A stretch of 64,000 nt of DNA from Mollicutes bacterium (GCA_004552445.1 SFOJ01000005.1:1-64000); one strand, 5' to 3'; shown: positions 17,584 through 27,357, counted from the first letter of the stretch. The notes: generated by a model from the letters alone, not told the origin. Numbers and translations: made by a program.

Positions 17584-19213
17584 ATTCACATATTTCTTTT
17601 CCTTGTACAGTTCTTGTATCTCCAGTTTTTGTCCATCCAGATAAGCTTTCACTCTTACTCCACTTATAAACTGTTTTTTTGCTTGTTTTCTTAGTTGCAT
17701 TGATTTTTGTAGTAGAATATTTATTACATTTATCGCCTTCTAGTTTATATCCACTGTCACATTTCTTAACAGTTGATGTTTCATTTACTGTTTTTTTACA
17801 ATATTTACCATCAAGTTTATAACCTTTTTCACAAGTATAATGGTAAGAACCATTTGTTACATAATAACATTTTAAGTTTGATCCTGAACCAGTTGAATAA
17901 TTTGATTTACTTGGGCATTTGTATGAATATCCACCAGACACCTTTTCTAAGTAATAACATTTTAAGTTTGATCCTGAACCATAGCTTCCATCAGCATTTG
18001 AAGGGCAACGATAAGTTGTTGTTCCTGGTGTTGTTGTACTTTTATAATAATAACATTTTAAGTTTGATCCTGAACCTTCACTACCTTCAGCATTTGAAGG
18101 ACAACGATAAGTTGTTGTTCCTGGTTTAGTTACAGTTTTATCTCTATAACATGTATCTGTGTAAGTTTTTGTTACATCTCTATAACATGTATCTGTATAA
18201 GCTTTATTAACATCACTACATGATTGATATGGAACAGATTTATAACATGTATTACATGATGTTTTATATACACCACCTACATATTTAGTTGTGCATTCAC
18301 AACTATACGCTTCTTGTTTATATTTTGTAGTACATTGAGTTTCAGTTTTATATTTTGTACAATTATATGATTCTCTTACAGTCTTTGTTTTTTGACAACT
18401 ATATGCTTCTTTAACAGTAGTTGTACTACCATTACTTGTTGATTTAATTGGATCTATATAAACTTTAGTTGTTGTTGTAGTTCCAGATGTCGTTTCCTTA
18501 ATTGGATTTATATAAACTTTTTCATAAGAATCATTATTTTTTACTTTGATAGTTTCTAATAATTTCTTAGTTCCGCTATCAATTACTTTAGTAGCATCAA
18601 CTGTTATAACTCTTGTAGTAGTTGTTGTTTTATTTGCTGACTTAGAGTCAACTAATTTACTTTTAACACAATATTTTCCAGATTTTTTATATCCATTTGG
18701 ACATTTGTAAGTAGTAACATTACTTAATTTTTTATATTTATATTCTGTAATTTGTTCAACACTACAAGTTTTAGAACATAATGCATCTTTACAATAATTA
18801 TGACATCCTAGAATTTTTACAGTATAATTACTTTCTTTATTACATACTAGGTTTGTTTTTAATTCATAACCATTGTCAGTTTTTGTAACGCTTACATATG
18901 AATCATATTGGTTACATGAATTACCATCTTCATCAACAAATGGTAACACTAATTTTTTATCAAACATATCAGCAAGTGATATTCTATTTATATCTCCTAT
19001 TTCTTTAGGCAACTTGTCATCTGTAAAATAACTTTCTCCTGCTTCTTGCATATATTTAATATTTTCTCTGAAAACATTGCTATAAAATGGTTTCATATTT
19101 GGAACATTTTTTTCAAATAACCAAATTAATATAAAGATAAACAATGCTGCGAAAATTAATTTAACGATTATATCAAGTATGCTAAATTTGTATCCTCTTT
19201 CATTACTATACAT
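17582..19213 (-). CDS. Cysteine-rich, repeat-containing surface protein anchored by one helix
   Basis: A 543-residue protein with an N-terminal membrane helix (about 15-30) and a long outer region with 29 Cys residues. The first part (about 35-160) looks like a pilin- or fimbria-like head, including NCNQ-, CHNYC- and CSKTC-type pairs. Thr-rich stretches follow, then repeated units YRCPSNA-x-GS-x-GSGSNLKCYY (three copies) and TDTCYRD (two). Short CEKGYKLDGKYC- and CDSGYKLEGDKC-like modules near the C terminus resemble EGF-like or sushi-like knots. The neighbouring CPHC thioredoxin-fold protein probably helps form its disulfides. The family is not recognised. Repeats are also visible in the DNA. 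Confidence 0.8.
   Translation of the reverse strand: MYSNERGYKFSILDIIVKLIFAALFIFILIWLFEKNVPNMKPFYSNVFRENIKYMQEAGESYFTDDKLPKEIGDINRISLADMFDKKLVLPFVDEDGNSCNQYDSYVSVTKTDNGYELKTNLVCNKESNYTVKILGCHNYCKDALCSKTCSVEQITEYKYKKLSNVTTYKCPNGYKKSGKYCVKSKLVDSKSANKTTTTTRVITVDATKVIDSGTKKLLETIKVKNNDSYEKVYINPIKETTSGTTTTTKVYIDPIKSTSNGSTTTVKEAYSCQKTKTVRESYNCTKYKTETQCTTKYKQEAYSCECTTKYVGGVYKTSCNTCYKSVPYQSCSDVNKAYTDTCYRDVTKTYTDTCYRDKTVTKPGTTTYRCPSNAEGSEGSGSNLKCYYYKSTTTPGTTTYRCPSNADGSYGSGSNLKCYYLEKVSGGYSYKCPSKSNYSTGSGSNLKCYYVTNGSYHYTCEKGYKLDGKYCKKTVNETSTVKKCDSGYKLEGDKCNKYSTTKINATKKTSKKTVYKWSKSESLSGWTKTGDTRTVQGKEICE
17861..18076. repeat. Imperfect tandem DNA repeats inside the cysteine-rich gene
   Basis: The segment TAATAACATTTTAAGTTTGA, continuing with TCCTGAACC, occurs three times (starting about 17862, 17952 and 18048), roughly 90-96 bases apart. 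A second element ending CGATAAGTTGTTGTTCCTGG occurs twice (about 18009-18028 and 18104-18123). The codons are nearly identical between copies, which suggests recent duplication or slippage. Confidence 0.85.
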
Positions 19214-19233
19214 AATTTATTTCCCCCTTTTTA

Positions 19234-20628
19234 TTATTTTAAAGTCATTTGTTTTAATTCTCTATATTTAAATTCTAGTTGATCTCTTAAATCTTGATCA
19301 AATGCAATTGAATCTGGTTCTTTATCAACTTCAATTCCAGCTGCTTTTGCTATAACTGTATCATATTCACCACTTGTTACACCAATAAAGATTTCATTAA
19401 CAGTTAATTGTTTCATTGTCTTTGAATAATAATCAACACAAGCATCTATACATACTGGTTGCATTGCATTTAGATTATATTCAAATACAAATGGTCCATA
19501 TTTTGCAACAGCACCATTTAATGCTAATGCTCTTTGAGAAGCTGGTAAATCAAATGGGCTCTTGTAATCTGTCTTTTTACCATCTATTTCATAGTTCATA
19601 CCTTGTAGTGACCATTCATACCATAACTTTTGTCCTAATGATGCAATTGCTGCTTGAGCTTTTTCACCATCACGATTATTTCTAGCATCAGCTATTTTAG
19701 CATAATCTTCATCATATCTCATCATGAAATTAGATAAGTCACTTCCATCTACTGCAAATAAATGAGTTGGAACATGATAAATCTTATCTAATGTTGGTGA
19801 TGATGGAAGATCAGCAGTTATTTTTGTTAAAGCTTGAATATAATCATCAGTCAAATTTGCGTCATAATATTTATTTCCTTCTGAATCTAATGGAAGTTCT
19901 CCGTTAGCTACTCTTATAATATTTGCTATTTTTTCTGGAGTAATCATTTCTTGTTCAGTTGGAGTTAATTTACTTCTAAATTGTTCAAAATATGTGTTAT
20001 ATAAATAATTTGCTCTTGCATTTACTTGTTCATTATCTGTAACATCTAAGAATGTTCCATATTCTCCTGGTTCTTTTTCTTCTTGATTTGTTGTATCAAC
20101 TATTGCTGTATTATAATTTGATATTCTATTGTCACTACATCCTCTAAGGCAATAACCAAGTCCAAAAGCTGTAGCAAATGCTAACACACCAGCAATAATT
20201 TTTTTTGCTGTTCCTTTTTTTGGCTTTTCAGTAGTATATTCTTCTTCCTCTTCTTCTATTGGTTCTACTTCTCTTTCAATAGTTACATCATATTTTTCAG
20301 CAAGTTCATCTTCAAGTTTTATTAAGTTATCATATGCTTCAGAAACAGCTTTTTCTAATTCTTTGGATTTTCTTTCATCAGATTCAATACTTTGTGCTCC
20401 ACATAAATTAACATAATCACTATAACTTTTTTCATATTTAGTTAATTCTGCTTTTGTAGTGTTGTAATCATTAAGTACATCTTGTGCTTTGATTGCTATT
20501 TCGTTTTGTGCTTGAATATTTGTTGGTTCAGTTTTCTTAACCATCTCATATTCTTTTTTTAATAATGTAAATTTTTCTAATTGTGAACTCATTGTTGATT
20601 TGATTGCTTTTATTAAACTTTCATTCAT
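19234..20628 (-). CDS. Coiled-coil membrane protein with acidic outer domain, unknown function
   Basis: The protein is about 464 residues from the ATG at 20628, chosen because GGGGGTAA lies just upstream; an upstream ATG at 20688 would add 20 residues but has no such site. The first ~120 residues are charged and helical (coiled coil). An acidic stretch and a basic PKKG turn lead to one membrane helix (about 145-161) next to CLRGCSD, then a large outer part with helical segments. No motif is recognised. It lies downstream of the small four-helix membrane protein and upstream of the cysteine-rich gene, all on one strand. Confidence 0.7.
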   Translation of the reverse strand: MNESLIKAIKSTMSSQLEKFTLLKKEYEMVKKTEPTNIQAQNEIAIKAQDVLNDYNTTKAELTKYEKSYSDYVNLCGAQSIESDERKSKELEKAVSEAYDNLIKLEDELAEKYDVTIEREVEPIEEEEEEYTTEKPKKGTAKKIIAGVLAFATAFGLGYCLRGCSDNRISNYNTAIVDTTNQEEKEPGEYGTFLDVTDNEQVNARANYLYNTYFEQFRSKLTPTEQEMITPEKIANIIRVANGELPLDSEGNKYYDANLTDDYIQALTKITADLPSSPTLDKIYHVPTHLFAVDGSDLSNFMMRYDEDYAKIADARNNRDGEKAQAAIASLGQKLWYEWSLQGMNYEIDGKKTDYKSPFDLPASQRALALNGAVAKYGPFVFEYNLNAMQPVCIDACVDYYSKTMKQLTVNEIFIGVTSGEYDTVIAKAAGIEVDKEPDSIAFDQDLRDQLEFKYRELKQMTLK

Positions 20629-20737
20629 TTTATTTACCCCCTTTGTAAATATGTCTTGTATTATACCACAAAACATGCTTTTTGTCAATATTTTCTAAAT
20701 TTACCTTATCAACTTTTCGATGCATATTATACCACAA

Positions 20738-21181
20738 CTATTTAGAATAATCAACTTTTTTAATATTTTTTATCAATTTTGAAATTTTATTATTTAATTT
20801 TGATTCAAAAAAAGTAAATATTCCGAGGCAACAATAAACTAGCCCTTTTAATATATTTTTGCATACATATATTGAATCTAAGTATAAAGCTGAAGAATCT
20901 ATATATGTCATATTATTAATAACAATTTTATCTAAAATGTATGAATTAAAAATACCAATGATCAAAACTATTAACAATTTACTTATTCTTGCCATCGAAA
21001 AATTTTTTTTATAATTATAAGTGACCGGAATTAAGAAAAATAATGTGATTAAATTAACCAAAAGATATATTACACCATATAATGTAGTATCAACACGAAA
21101 ATACTTAAAAAGTTCTATTCCAGATAATACAAGAAAAATTACTGTAAGTATATATAGTATTAATTTCTTTATTTTATACAT
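20738..21181 (-). CDS. Small multi-pass membrane protein, unknown function
   Basis: A 147-residue very hydrophobic protein with about four membrane segments (near 8-26, 38-55, 68-85 and 110-128) and a basic C-terminal tail. An AGGAGTGATAAA-type ribosome-binding site precedes the start. It shows no motif I know. Divergent from the RNB-domain gene, from which it is separated by 94 bases that must hold both promoters. Confidence 0.6.
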   Translation of the reverse strand: MYKIKKLILYILTVIFLVLSGIELFKYFRVDTTLYGVIYLLVNLITLFFLIPVTYNYKKNFSMARISKLLIVLIIGIFNSYILDKIVINNMTYIDSSALYLDSIYVCKNILKGLVYCCLGIFTFFESKLNNKISKLIKNIKKVDYSK

Positions 21182-21275
21182 TTTATCACTCCTAAATAAA
21201 TTATATCATAACATTTAAAAACCTTGGAATTTTTTTGTATATTATGTTATTATTAAATTAGAAAGTGGGAAGCCT

Positions 21276-23018
21276 ATGAGTTCTGATGCAAGAATATTTA
21301 ACTTTATTCTTTATGGCAATTTTACTGATGAAGCTATTAAAAATCATATGGAAGATTGCCAAGTCAATATGACTCAAATGTTAAGAGATACATATAGAGC
21401 TTTACAAACAAATGTTAATAATATAATTAACGATGAATACCACACATCTATTATAAAAAATGGAATTGATTTATTTTGCATTCTTTGTGATAAATTAAAT
21501 TTTAATAAAGAAGAAGTTGAAATAAATAGAAAAAGAATTAAAAAATTAAGAGAACCTATTTTAGCTTTTCTAAAGAAGAATAGTAATTCTGTACTATTAG
21601 ATGCTGCTAATCAGTTAGATGAAATTGTTCTAGATAAAAATATAGATGCTGATGCATTAGTTACTTTGATTAGGAAATTAATTGATAACCATGAAGATGT
21701 AGATATCATTAAAAAGTTTTTGAATATAAATAAAGAAACTTTAACAAAAAGGAATAATGAATTATTTGATTACGTTTTTTTTAAGTCAATGACAGCTTTA
21801 GAAACTGAAAGTAGAGATATATATTACTATATAACATTATTAAAACTATTATATACATCTAAAGTTAATAAAGATAAGTATTTAAGACATTTACATAATT
21901 CAACTAGTAAAAACAATCTTTTTAGCTATGAAATATATCTAATAATAAATGGTGTTAAAAGAGGGCTAAATACTGATGAAATTCTAGAAAAATATGGAAT
22001 AATGACTAATATTCCAAATGGACCTCTTATAAAACCTAATAAAAAAGATTGTAATGATACTATTGTATCAATTGATGGAAATAAAACATTTTTAAGAGAT
22101 GATGGACTAAGCGTTAGAAAAGATGGAAATAAATATATTGTAGGTATTCATGTTGCGGATGCAGCTAGTGCTATTGAAAAAAATAGTGTACTCGATTTAA
22201 ATGCTAGAAACAATTATGAATGTAAATACATGAGTGGAACTAGAACAAGATTATTCCCAAATAAAGTAGAAAATGAATTATCTTTAAATGAAGGCAAAAC
22301 TAGAAGAACAATTACTTTATATGTTGTATTAAATGATTCAGGTGAAATTTTAGATTATTATATTGAAAAAAATAATATAATTGTTAGTCGTAATTTAACA
22401 TATCTGCAGAGTGAAGCTATTTTAAATCATTTAGGTAATGATGAATTAGAAAGAAATATTCTTGATTTGCTTATGTTAGCTCGTGCTTTAGAAAAAAGAA
22501 ACATTAGGAAAGAACAATACTGGGAGAAAAAAGAAAAGAGTAAAAAAATAGATAATTTCAGAAAACTTAAGAGCGATGTTATTGTTCGTGAATTTATGGG
22601 ATTATATAATCTTCTTATAGCTAGAACAGCTAAAGATGCAGGAATTCCTTTTATTTATAGAGTTCAAGATGAAGAATATATTTCTAAAACTATTGAAGAA
22701 ATGGGAATGTATGTAGATGATTATACACGTAAAATATTGGATAATATATATTTAGAAAGTAAATATTCTTCTGTTCCTTCTCTGCATGCTGGGCTTGGTT
22801 ATACTGAGTATTCGCATGCTAGTGACCCTTTGAGAAGATATCCTGATTTTTATGATCAATATTTGTTACATCAATTTTATTTTAAAGATATGCAATGTGA
22901 CTTTGTACAAGAAGAATTTGAAGATTTAATTCAATATTGTAATCAAAGAAGTGTTGAATTATCACTTATGAGAGCTGAATTTAATAGAGAAGCTAGGTTA
23001 GTTAAAAGAAAGAAATAG
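21276..23018 (+). CDS. RNB-domain (RNase II/R family) protein, divergent
   Basis: A 580-residue protein. The first ~260 residues are helical and unrelated to the usual cold-shock domains; residues 263 onward match the RNB nuclease domain (VSIDGNKTFLRDDGL, then VGIHVADAAS and LFPNKVENELSLNEGKTRRT), ending at about the RNB C terminus with no S1 domain. Of the four catalytic Asp of RNase II (201, 207, 209, 210), three are kept (Asp267, Asp275, Asp276) and the second is Leu273. RNB enzymes degrade RNA 3' to 5'. Activity may be weak or altered; the family assignment is secure, the function is not. The start has a GTGGGAAG-type site. Confidence 0.8.
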   Translation: MSSDARIFNFILYGNFTDEAIKNHMEDCQVNMTQMLRDTYRALQTNVNNIINDEYHTSIIKNGIDLFCILCDKLNFNKEEVEINRKRIKKLREPILAFLKKNSNSVLLDAANQLDEIVLDKNIDADALVTLIRKLIDNHEDVDIIKKFLNINKETLTKRNNELFDYVFFKSMTALETESRDIYYYITLLKLLYTSKVNKDKYLRHLHNSTSKNNLFSYEIYLIINGVKRGLNTDEILEKYGIMTNIPNGPLIKPNKKDCNDTIVSIDGNKTFLRDDGLSVRKDGNKYIVGIHVADAASAIEKNSVLDLNARNNYECKYMSGTRTRLFPNKVENELSLNEGKTRRTITLYVVLNDSGEILDYYIEKNNIIVSRNLTYLQSEAILNHLGNDELERNILDLLMLARALEKRNIRKEQYWEKKEKSKKIDNFRKLKSDVIVREFMGLYNLLIARTAKDAGIPFIYRVQDEEYISKTIEEMGMYVDDYTRKILDNIYLESKYSSVPSLHAGLGYTEYSHASDPLRRYPDFYDQYLLHQFYFKDMQCDFVQEEFEDLIQYCNQRSVELSLMRAEFNREARLVKRKK

Positions 23019-23044
23019 TTAGATTGTTCTAACTATTTTATTTT
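23017..23044. terminator. Bidirectional terminator between the RNB gene and the Ca2+-ATPase gene
   Basis: AGTTAGA (23017-23023) pairs with TCTAACT (23028-23034) with flanking T and A runs. The two genes converge and their stop codons touch this hairpin. Confidence 0.75.
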
Positions 23045-25589
23045 TCTTTAAAATTATTTTTCTTATTATATCAAAGGGAATTATTGAAAATGCTAGTAAA
23101 ATCATAACTTCAAATTCATATATAGTTAATCCTGTTGTTCGGAAAACTTCACCACCATAATATATCAATATTATTTGTACTATTGCTATAAATGCAATAA
23201 TTATTATAAATATTTTATTTTTTAATATATTTGATAATATGTTTAATCTATACGTCCTTGAATTAAATGCATTAAATATTGCAATAAAAATGAATAATCC
23301 AAAGAATGCTGTTAATAAATATTTATTTGTAGGATCTACTCTATAAACTTCATGAATAAATTTTGATTTTAAGAACCAAACACATAAAAGTGATGAATAT
23401 ATTCCATTAAATATGATTTGATTTGTCATATATTTATTTATAATTTTTTCGTCTCTTTTTTTAGGCGGTTCTTCCATGTATTCTTCTAGTGCTGGTTCAT
23501 ATGAAAATGCTAGTCCAGCGAATGTGTCCATTACCATATTTATCCATAACATTTGTATTATAGTTATTGGAGATAATATTCCTATAAAAGGTCCTATTAT
23601 ACTTAATAATACTGCACAAATATTAACACTTAATTGAAATATTATAAATTTCCTTATACTTTTAAATATTGTTCTTCCATATAAAATAGCTACTGATATT
23701 GAAAGTATATTATTATCAATTATTACTATATCACTTGTTTCTTTTGCTATTTCAGTAGCACTTCCCATTGAGAATCCAACATCTGATTTTTTTAATGCTG
23801 GAGCATCGTTTATACCATCCCCTGTCATACCAACTATTAAATTTAACTCTTGAGCAAGCCTTACTAAACGATTTTTATCTTGTGGAAGACTTCTGCTAAG
23901 AACCCTTAAATCAGGAAGTATCTTTTTAACTTCTTCATCAGATAGATTATTAAACTCTTCACTTGTTAATAACTTGTTAGTATTACTATCTATTATTTTT
24001 AATTCTTTTGCTATAGCAACTGCAGTATTTTTAGCATCTCCAGTTACCATTACAACTTGAATACCCGCATTTTTAATTTTCTTTATTCCTTCATATGCTT
24101 CTTTTCTTATATTATCTTTTAGAAATATAAAACCAAGTAAAATATAACCTTTTGATGAATTATCTTTGTATGCTAAAGCTAAAGCCCTTTTACCTTCGCT
24201 AGTTTTTAAATTTAAATAGTTTTCAATCTTCTTTTTATCTATTAATACTCTAATAGAACCATCTTTTTTATAATATTTAGTACATTTTTCAAGTACTTTT
24301 TCATATGCACCTTTAATAAAGATGGTATTATTATTGTAATTAGTTTCTACTCTTGAATATTTTAATTTTGAATTAAACTCTTCAATATTTAGTATTTTAT
24401 ATTTGGTTTTATCATCATTTCCTATATATGATAATATTGCTCTATCTGTTGTATTTCCACCTTCAGGTATTCCATTATTTAAAAAAGAAGCATTGTTATA
24501 AACTAATGATTGATAAATTAATTCATAATTTTTTGTTGATAAGTTGTTTATATTTTTATATGTATTCAGTTCTGCATCTACGTATGATTCTACGCTTAGT
24601 TTTCCTTCTGTTAATGTACCTGTTTTATCTGTGAATAGAATGTTTAGAGACCCCGCTGTTTCTATACCTACCAGTTTTCTTACTAGTACATTTCTTTTTA
24701 ATAATCTTTTCATATTTGATGAAAGAACTAATGTTATCATCATTGGAAGACCTTCTGGTACTGCCATTACTACTACTGCTACACTTAGAGTTAATGCATA
24801 TAAAAGATGTGCTGAAAAATCTTTGAATTCAAGAATTTTTTCTAAATTAAAGTTATTTGAAACAACCACCGCATTGAACATATAAGATATTAGTATCAAC
24901 AGTGCTGCTGTATAACCTAATCTGCTTATTTGCTTAGCAAGAACTCTTAATCTTGACTTTAATGGACTTTCTATCGGTTTTTCTTGTATATCATTTGCAA
25001 TTTTTCCATAGAATGTTTTATCTCCTACTTTAGTTATTTCTATAATTGCACTTTTATCTGTTACTATTGAACCCATATATATTTCATCGTTACTACTTGC
25101 ATGTCTTTCTTTTGTTTCTCCCGTTAATATACTTTCATCTATGTATAATTCGCCTTTTAATATGATAGAATCAGCTGGTACTTTATCTCCACTTTCAAGA
25201 TATACAATATCTCCTACAACTAATTCATCAATATTAATTGTTTCTCTTTTTGAGTTTCTAAGTACTTTTACTTTTATTATTGAATTTTCTTCATTTAATT
25301 TTTCAAATGCTTTTTCACTTCCATACTCTGATAAGCTTGATATTATGGTTGCTAAAAATATTGCTATAAATATACCTGTTGTTTCATAAATATCCGAATC
25401 TTTAAATAAAAAAATAACTTTTATAGCAAGTGCAATTAATAATATTTTAATAATTGGATCTCCTAATGATTCTATTACAAGTTTAATAAATGTATTTTTA
25501 CTTTTTGAAGTAAGTTTATTACTTCCATATTTATTTCTTCTATTTATTACTTCTTTACTACTTAGTCCTGTTTTAATATTTGTTCTCAT
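23019..25589 (-). CDS. P-type Ca2+-transporting ATPase (P2B-like)
   Basis: An approximately 856-residue P-type ATPase. The TGES-type actuator motif appears as TGET in ESILTGETKE, the phosphorylation site is DKTGTLTEG, and the hinge is GDGINDAPALKKSDVGFSMG. The membrane helix 4 motif VAVPEGLP and, in helix 6, NMVMDTFAG supply the Ca2+-binding residues, so Ca2+ export is the likely job. The ATG at 25589 follows AGAGGAACT; an ATG 23 codons earlier would start inside the preceding terminator and is rejected. It follows the zeta-kinase operon but is separated by a terminator. Confidence 0.92.
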   Translation of the reverse strand: MRTNIKTGLSSKEVINRRNKYGSNKLTSKSKNTFIKLVIESLGDPIIKILLIALAIKVIFLFKDSDIYETTGIFIAIFLATIISSLSEYGSEKAFEKLNEENSIIKVKVLRNSKRETINIDELVVGDIVYLESGDKVPADSIILKGELYIDESILTGETKERHASSNDEIYMGSIVTDKSAIIEITKVGDKTFYGKIANDIQEKPIESPLKSRLRVLAKQISRLGYTAALLILISYMFNAVVVSNNFNLEKILEFKDFSAHLLYALTLSVAVVVMAVPEGLPMMITLVLSSNMKRLLKRNVLVRKLVGIETAGSLNILFTDKTGTLTEGKLSVESYVDAELNTYKNINNLSTKNYELIYQSLVYNNASFLNNGIPEGGNTTDRAILSYIGNDDKTKYKILNIEEFNSKLKYSRVETNYNNNTIFIKGAYEKVLEKCTKYYKKDGSIRVLIDKKKIENYLNLKTSEGKRALALAYKDNSSKGYILLGFIFLKDNIRKEAYEGIKKIKNAGIQVVMVTGDAKNTAVAIAKELKIIDSNTNKLLTSEEFNNLSDEEVKKILPDLRVLSRSLPQDKNRLVRLAQELNLIVGMTGDGINDAPALKKSDVGFSMGSATEIAKETSDIVIIDNNILSISVAILYGRTIFKSIRKFIIFQLSVNICAVLLSIIGPFIGILSPITIIQMLWINMVMDTFAGLAFSYEPALEEYMEEPPKKRDEKIINKYMTNQIIFNGIYSSLLCVWFLKSKFIHEVYRVDPTNKYLLTAFFGLFIFIAIFNAFNSRTYRLNILSNILKNKIFIIIIAFIAIVQIILIYYGGEVFRTTGLTIYEFEVMILLAFSIIPFDIIRKIILKKNKIVRTI

Positions 25590-25620
25590 AGTTCCTCTAG
25601 TAAAGTTTATTAACATATAA

Positions 25621-25647
25621 AAGAAAAAATACCACTTAAGGTATTTT
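25621..25647 (-). terminator. Terminator of the zeta-kinase operon
   Basis: AAAATACC and GGTATTTT (25626-25633 and 25640-25647) form a perfect stem on the minus strand with a short loop, followed by TTCTTTT. Confidence 0.75.
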
Positions 25648-25969
25648 ATTGTTGCCACATATCATTAATTTGCATCATATTTTGTGATAATGCATTTATA
25701 AAATCATAGTTAGCACTCTTTAAAATATATAAATAAGTATAGATAGTATCTAAAAAATCATCTTCACTTGAAAGTTTGGAGTTAAAAAACTCAATGTCTT
25801 TTGAGTCTATACTGTTTAGTCTTTTGTTATTTAATTCACATAATTTTGCTTGATAGTCTATTAAAAATTTTAGATCTTCTATTATTTTTTCTTTTTTGGA
25901 ACTTAATGTTAGTTTTCCAAAATCTTGCATTATTTTATCAAGATTTTCATTATTAAATTCATATTTCAT
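25646..25969 (-). CDS. Small helical protein downstream of the zeta-like kinase
   Basis: A 107-residue, charged, probably all-helical soluble protein with no recognised motif. It begins two bases after the stop of the zeta-like kinase gene and is the last gene of that operon, ending in a terminator. Its size and helical character would suit an epsilon-type antitoxin (a small helical bundle that blocks the zeta nucleotide site), but no sequence match to epsilon is seen, so this is only a hypothesis. Confidence 0.65.
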   Translation of the reverse strand: MKYEFNNENLDKIMQDFGKLTLSSKKEKIIEDLKFLIDYQAKLCELNNKRLNSIDSKDIEFFNSKLSSEDDFLDTIYTYLYILKSANYDFINALSQNMMQINDMWQQ

Positions 25970-25971
25970 AA

Positions 25972-27357
25972 TTATCTTTTTACTCCACTGTACATTTCTT
26001 CTTGCTTACTCAAGCTTTCTACCATTGCTTTTTGAAGTGCAACGATTGCTGTGTTTAGTTGTATCATAGTTTTTCTATTTTCTTCATCAAAATGAGCTAA
26101 ATTTTCTTCTGTATCTACCTTTCTTTCATCGGCGACTATTTGTGGAAGAAACTTTTCTTTAATTAACCATTCTGCAATTTCATCTATATTTGTTAGTCCG
26201 GACTCTTTTTTAAAGAAATCTAAGGCTCCGTCTGTTTCTTTTAACCAAGTTTTTGTTGGATAGGTATATAATCCAACTGTAGATTCGACGCTTCCTTTTT
26301 CTATTTCTGTTGCTGCTTTTTCTCTTTCTTCGACTTTCTTTTGGAAGTGTTCTTGCGTTTCTTTTTGGGATAAGTTTCCTGTAATTCTATCTTCTAGAGT
26401 TTGCATAATAAAATCAGCATTTTGTTTACATTCTTCACCTGTTATTCTTGCAATTATATTATTTTCTTTACCTCTTTTTACTATTAAAAATTCACCATCA
26501 ATCATTCCACTTTGTGCAACTCTTTTCATTGATCCCGGTATTTGTTTGCATATGCTTTCACTGATTGTTCTAGGAACGGTTCCTCTACCAACTGGTTTTG
26601 ATTCTATTCCTAATGAATTTAATTCTTCAACAAATAAACTCGTTAATTTATTCATCATTCTTCCTCTAGAAACTGTTCCATCGATTGAAACTTCTTGTGA
26701 AACAGCCATGCAAGCCATTGTTGCTTTCATTTCTGGAGTTTGAGATCTTAGTGCATCTATCATGCCACATAAACTTTTTGAATTTTTACCTGTAGTTTCT
26801 TTGATTACGCTATATCCTTGTGATATTAAATATCCTGTTACAGACAATTCCATGATATCCGCGAAAACAGATGTCATTGCTACAAAATCTTTACCTTGTT
26901 TGTCTCTATCATTTGGATATCTTTTTACGATCATTTCTTTTATTTTTGAAATTTGTGGATGCTTAGTTCTATATACATCCATTTCTGAGATATATGGTCT
27001 TCCTTGTGCTGATTCTTCTATCGCAGTAATAGCTGCAGATTTACCACAACCTGGTTGTCCTGCAACTTGGTAGAATGTTGGTACATCCGCTTTTTCTATT
27101 ACTTTTTTCTTTCCATCTAAAGACGGGGTTAATGCAATGTCTACTGCAACTTTAGTGGCTTTTGCTATATCAAAAGGATCTATTTCTGTTACAATCGAAA
27201 TTTCTTCTTCAGAATAGCCTGACTTTCTCATTGTTTCTTTTAATTGCTCTATATCTTCTTTTAACTTGTCTCCAGGTGATTTTTTTTCTTCATCAGAACT
27301 TGAGTAATCAAATAGTTTTTGATATTGTTCATAATAATTAAATGGTACTTCTTCCAT
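25972..27357 (-). CDS. Enlarged zeta-toxin-like kinase
   Basis: A 461-residue protein whose central part (about 90-260) resembles zeta/PezT kinases, which phosphorylate UDP-N-acetylglucosamine. The P-loop GQPGCGKS is at 100-107, the substrate motif with Asp127, Arg130 and HP at 133-134 (MDVYRTKHP) follows, and YSVIKETTG (182-190) matches the zeta -EGT-like segment. Typical zeta toxins have roughly 250-290 residues; this one has ~90 extra N-terminal and ~190 C-terminal residues, the latter acidic and helical. Small genes with no known relatives flank it on both sides. Toxicity is not shown; a housekeeping P-loop kinase is the alternative. Confidence 0.75.
   Translation of the reverse strand: MEEVPFNYYEQYQKLFDYSSSDEEKKSPGDKLKEDIEQLKETMRKSGYSEEEISIVTEIDPFDIAKATKVAVDIALTPSLDGKKKVIEKADVPTFYQVAGQPGCGKSAAITAIEESAQGRPYISEMDVYRTKHPQISKIKEMIVKRYPNDRDKQGKDFVAMTSVFADIMELSVTGYLISQGYSVIKETTGKNSKSLCGMIDALRSQTPEMKATMACMAVSQEVSIDGTVSRGRMMNKLTSLFVEELNSLGIESKPVGRGTVPRTISESICKQIPGSMKRVAQSGMIDGEFLIVKRGKENNIIARITGEECKQNADFIMQTLEDRITGNLSQKETQEHFQKKVEEREKAATEIEKGSVESTVGLYTYPTKTWLKETDGALDFFKKESGLTNIDEIAEWLIKEKFLPQIVADERKVDTEENLAHFDEENRKTMIQLNTAIVALQKAMVESLSKQEEMYSGVKR

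Noticed and set aside
17861..18123. CRISPR-like array because of regularly spaced repeats.
   Set aside because: The repeats are in frame within a protein-coding gene and encode matching amino-acid modules; spacers are also repeated.
24544..24885. A 113-codon plus-strand frame opposite the Ca2+-ATPase gene.
   Set aside because: Shadow frame of a highly conserved gene, with no signals of its own.
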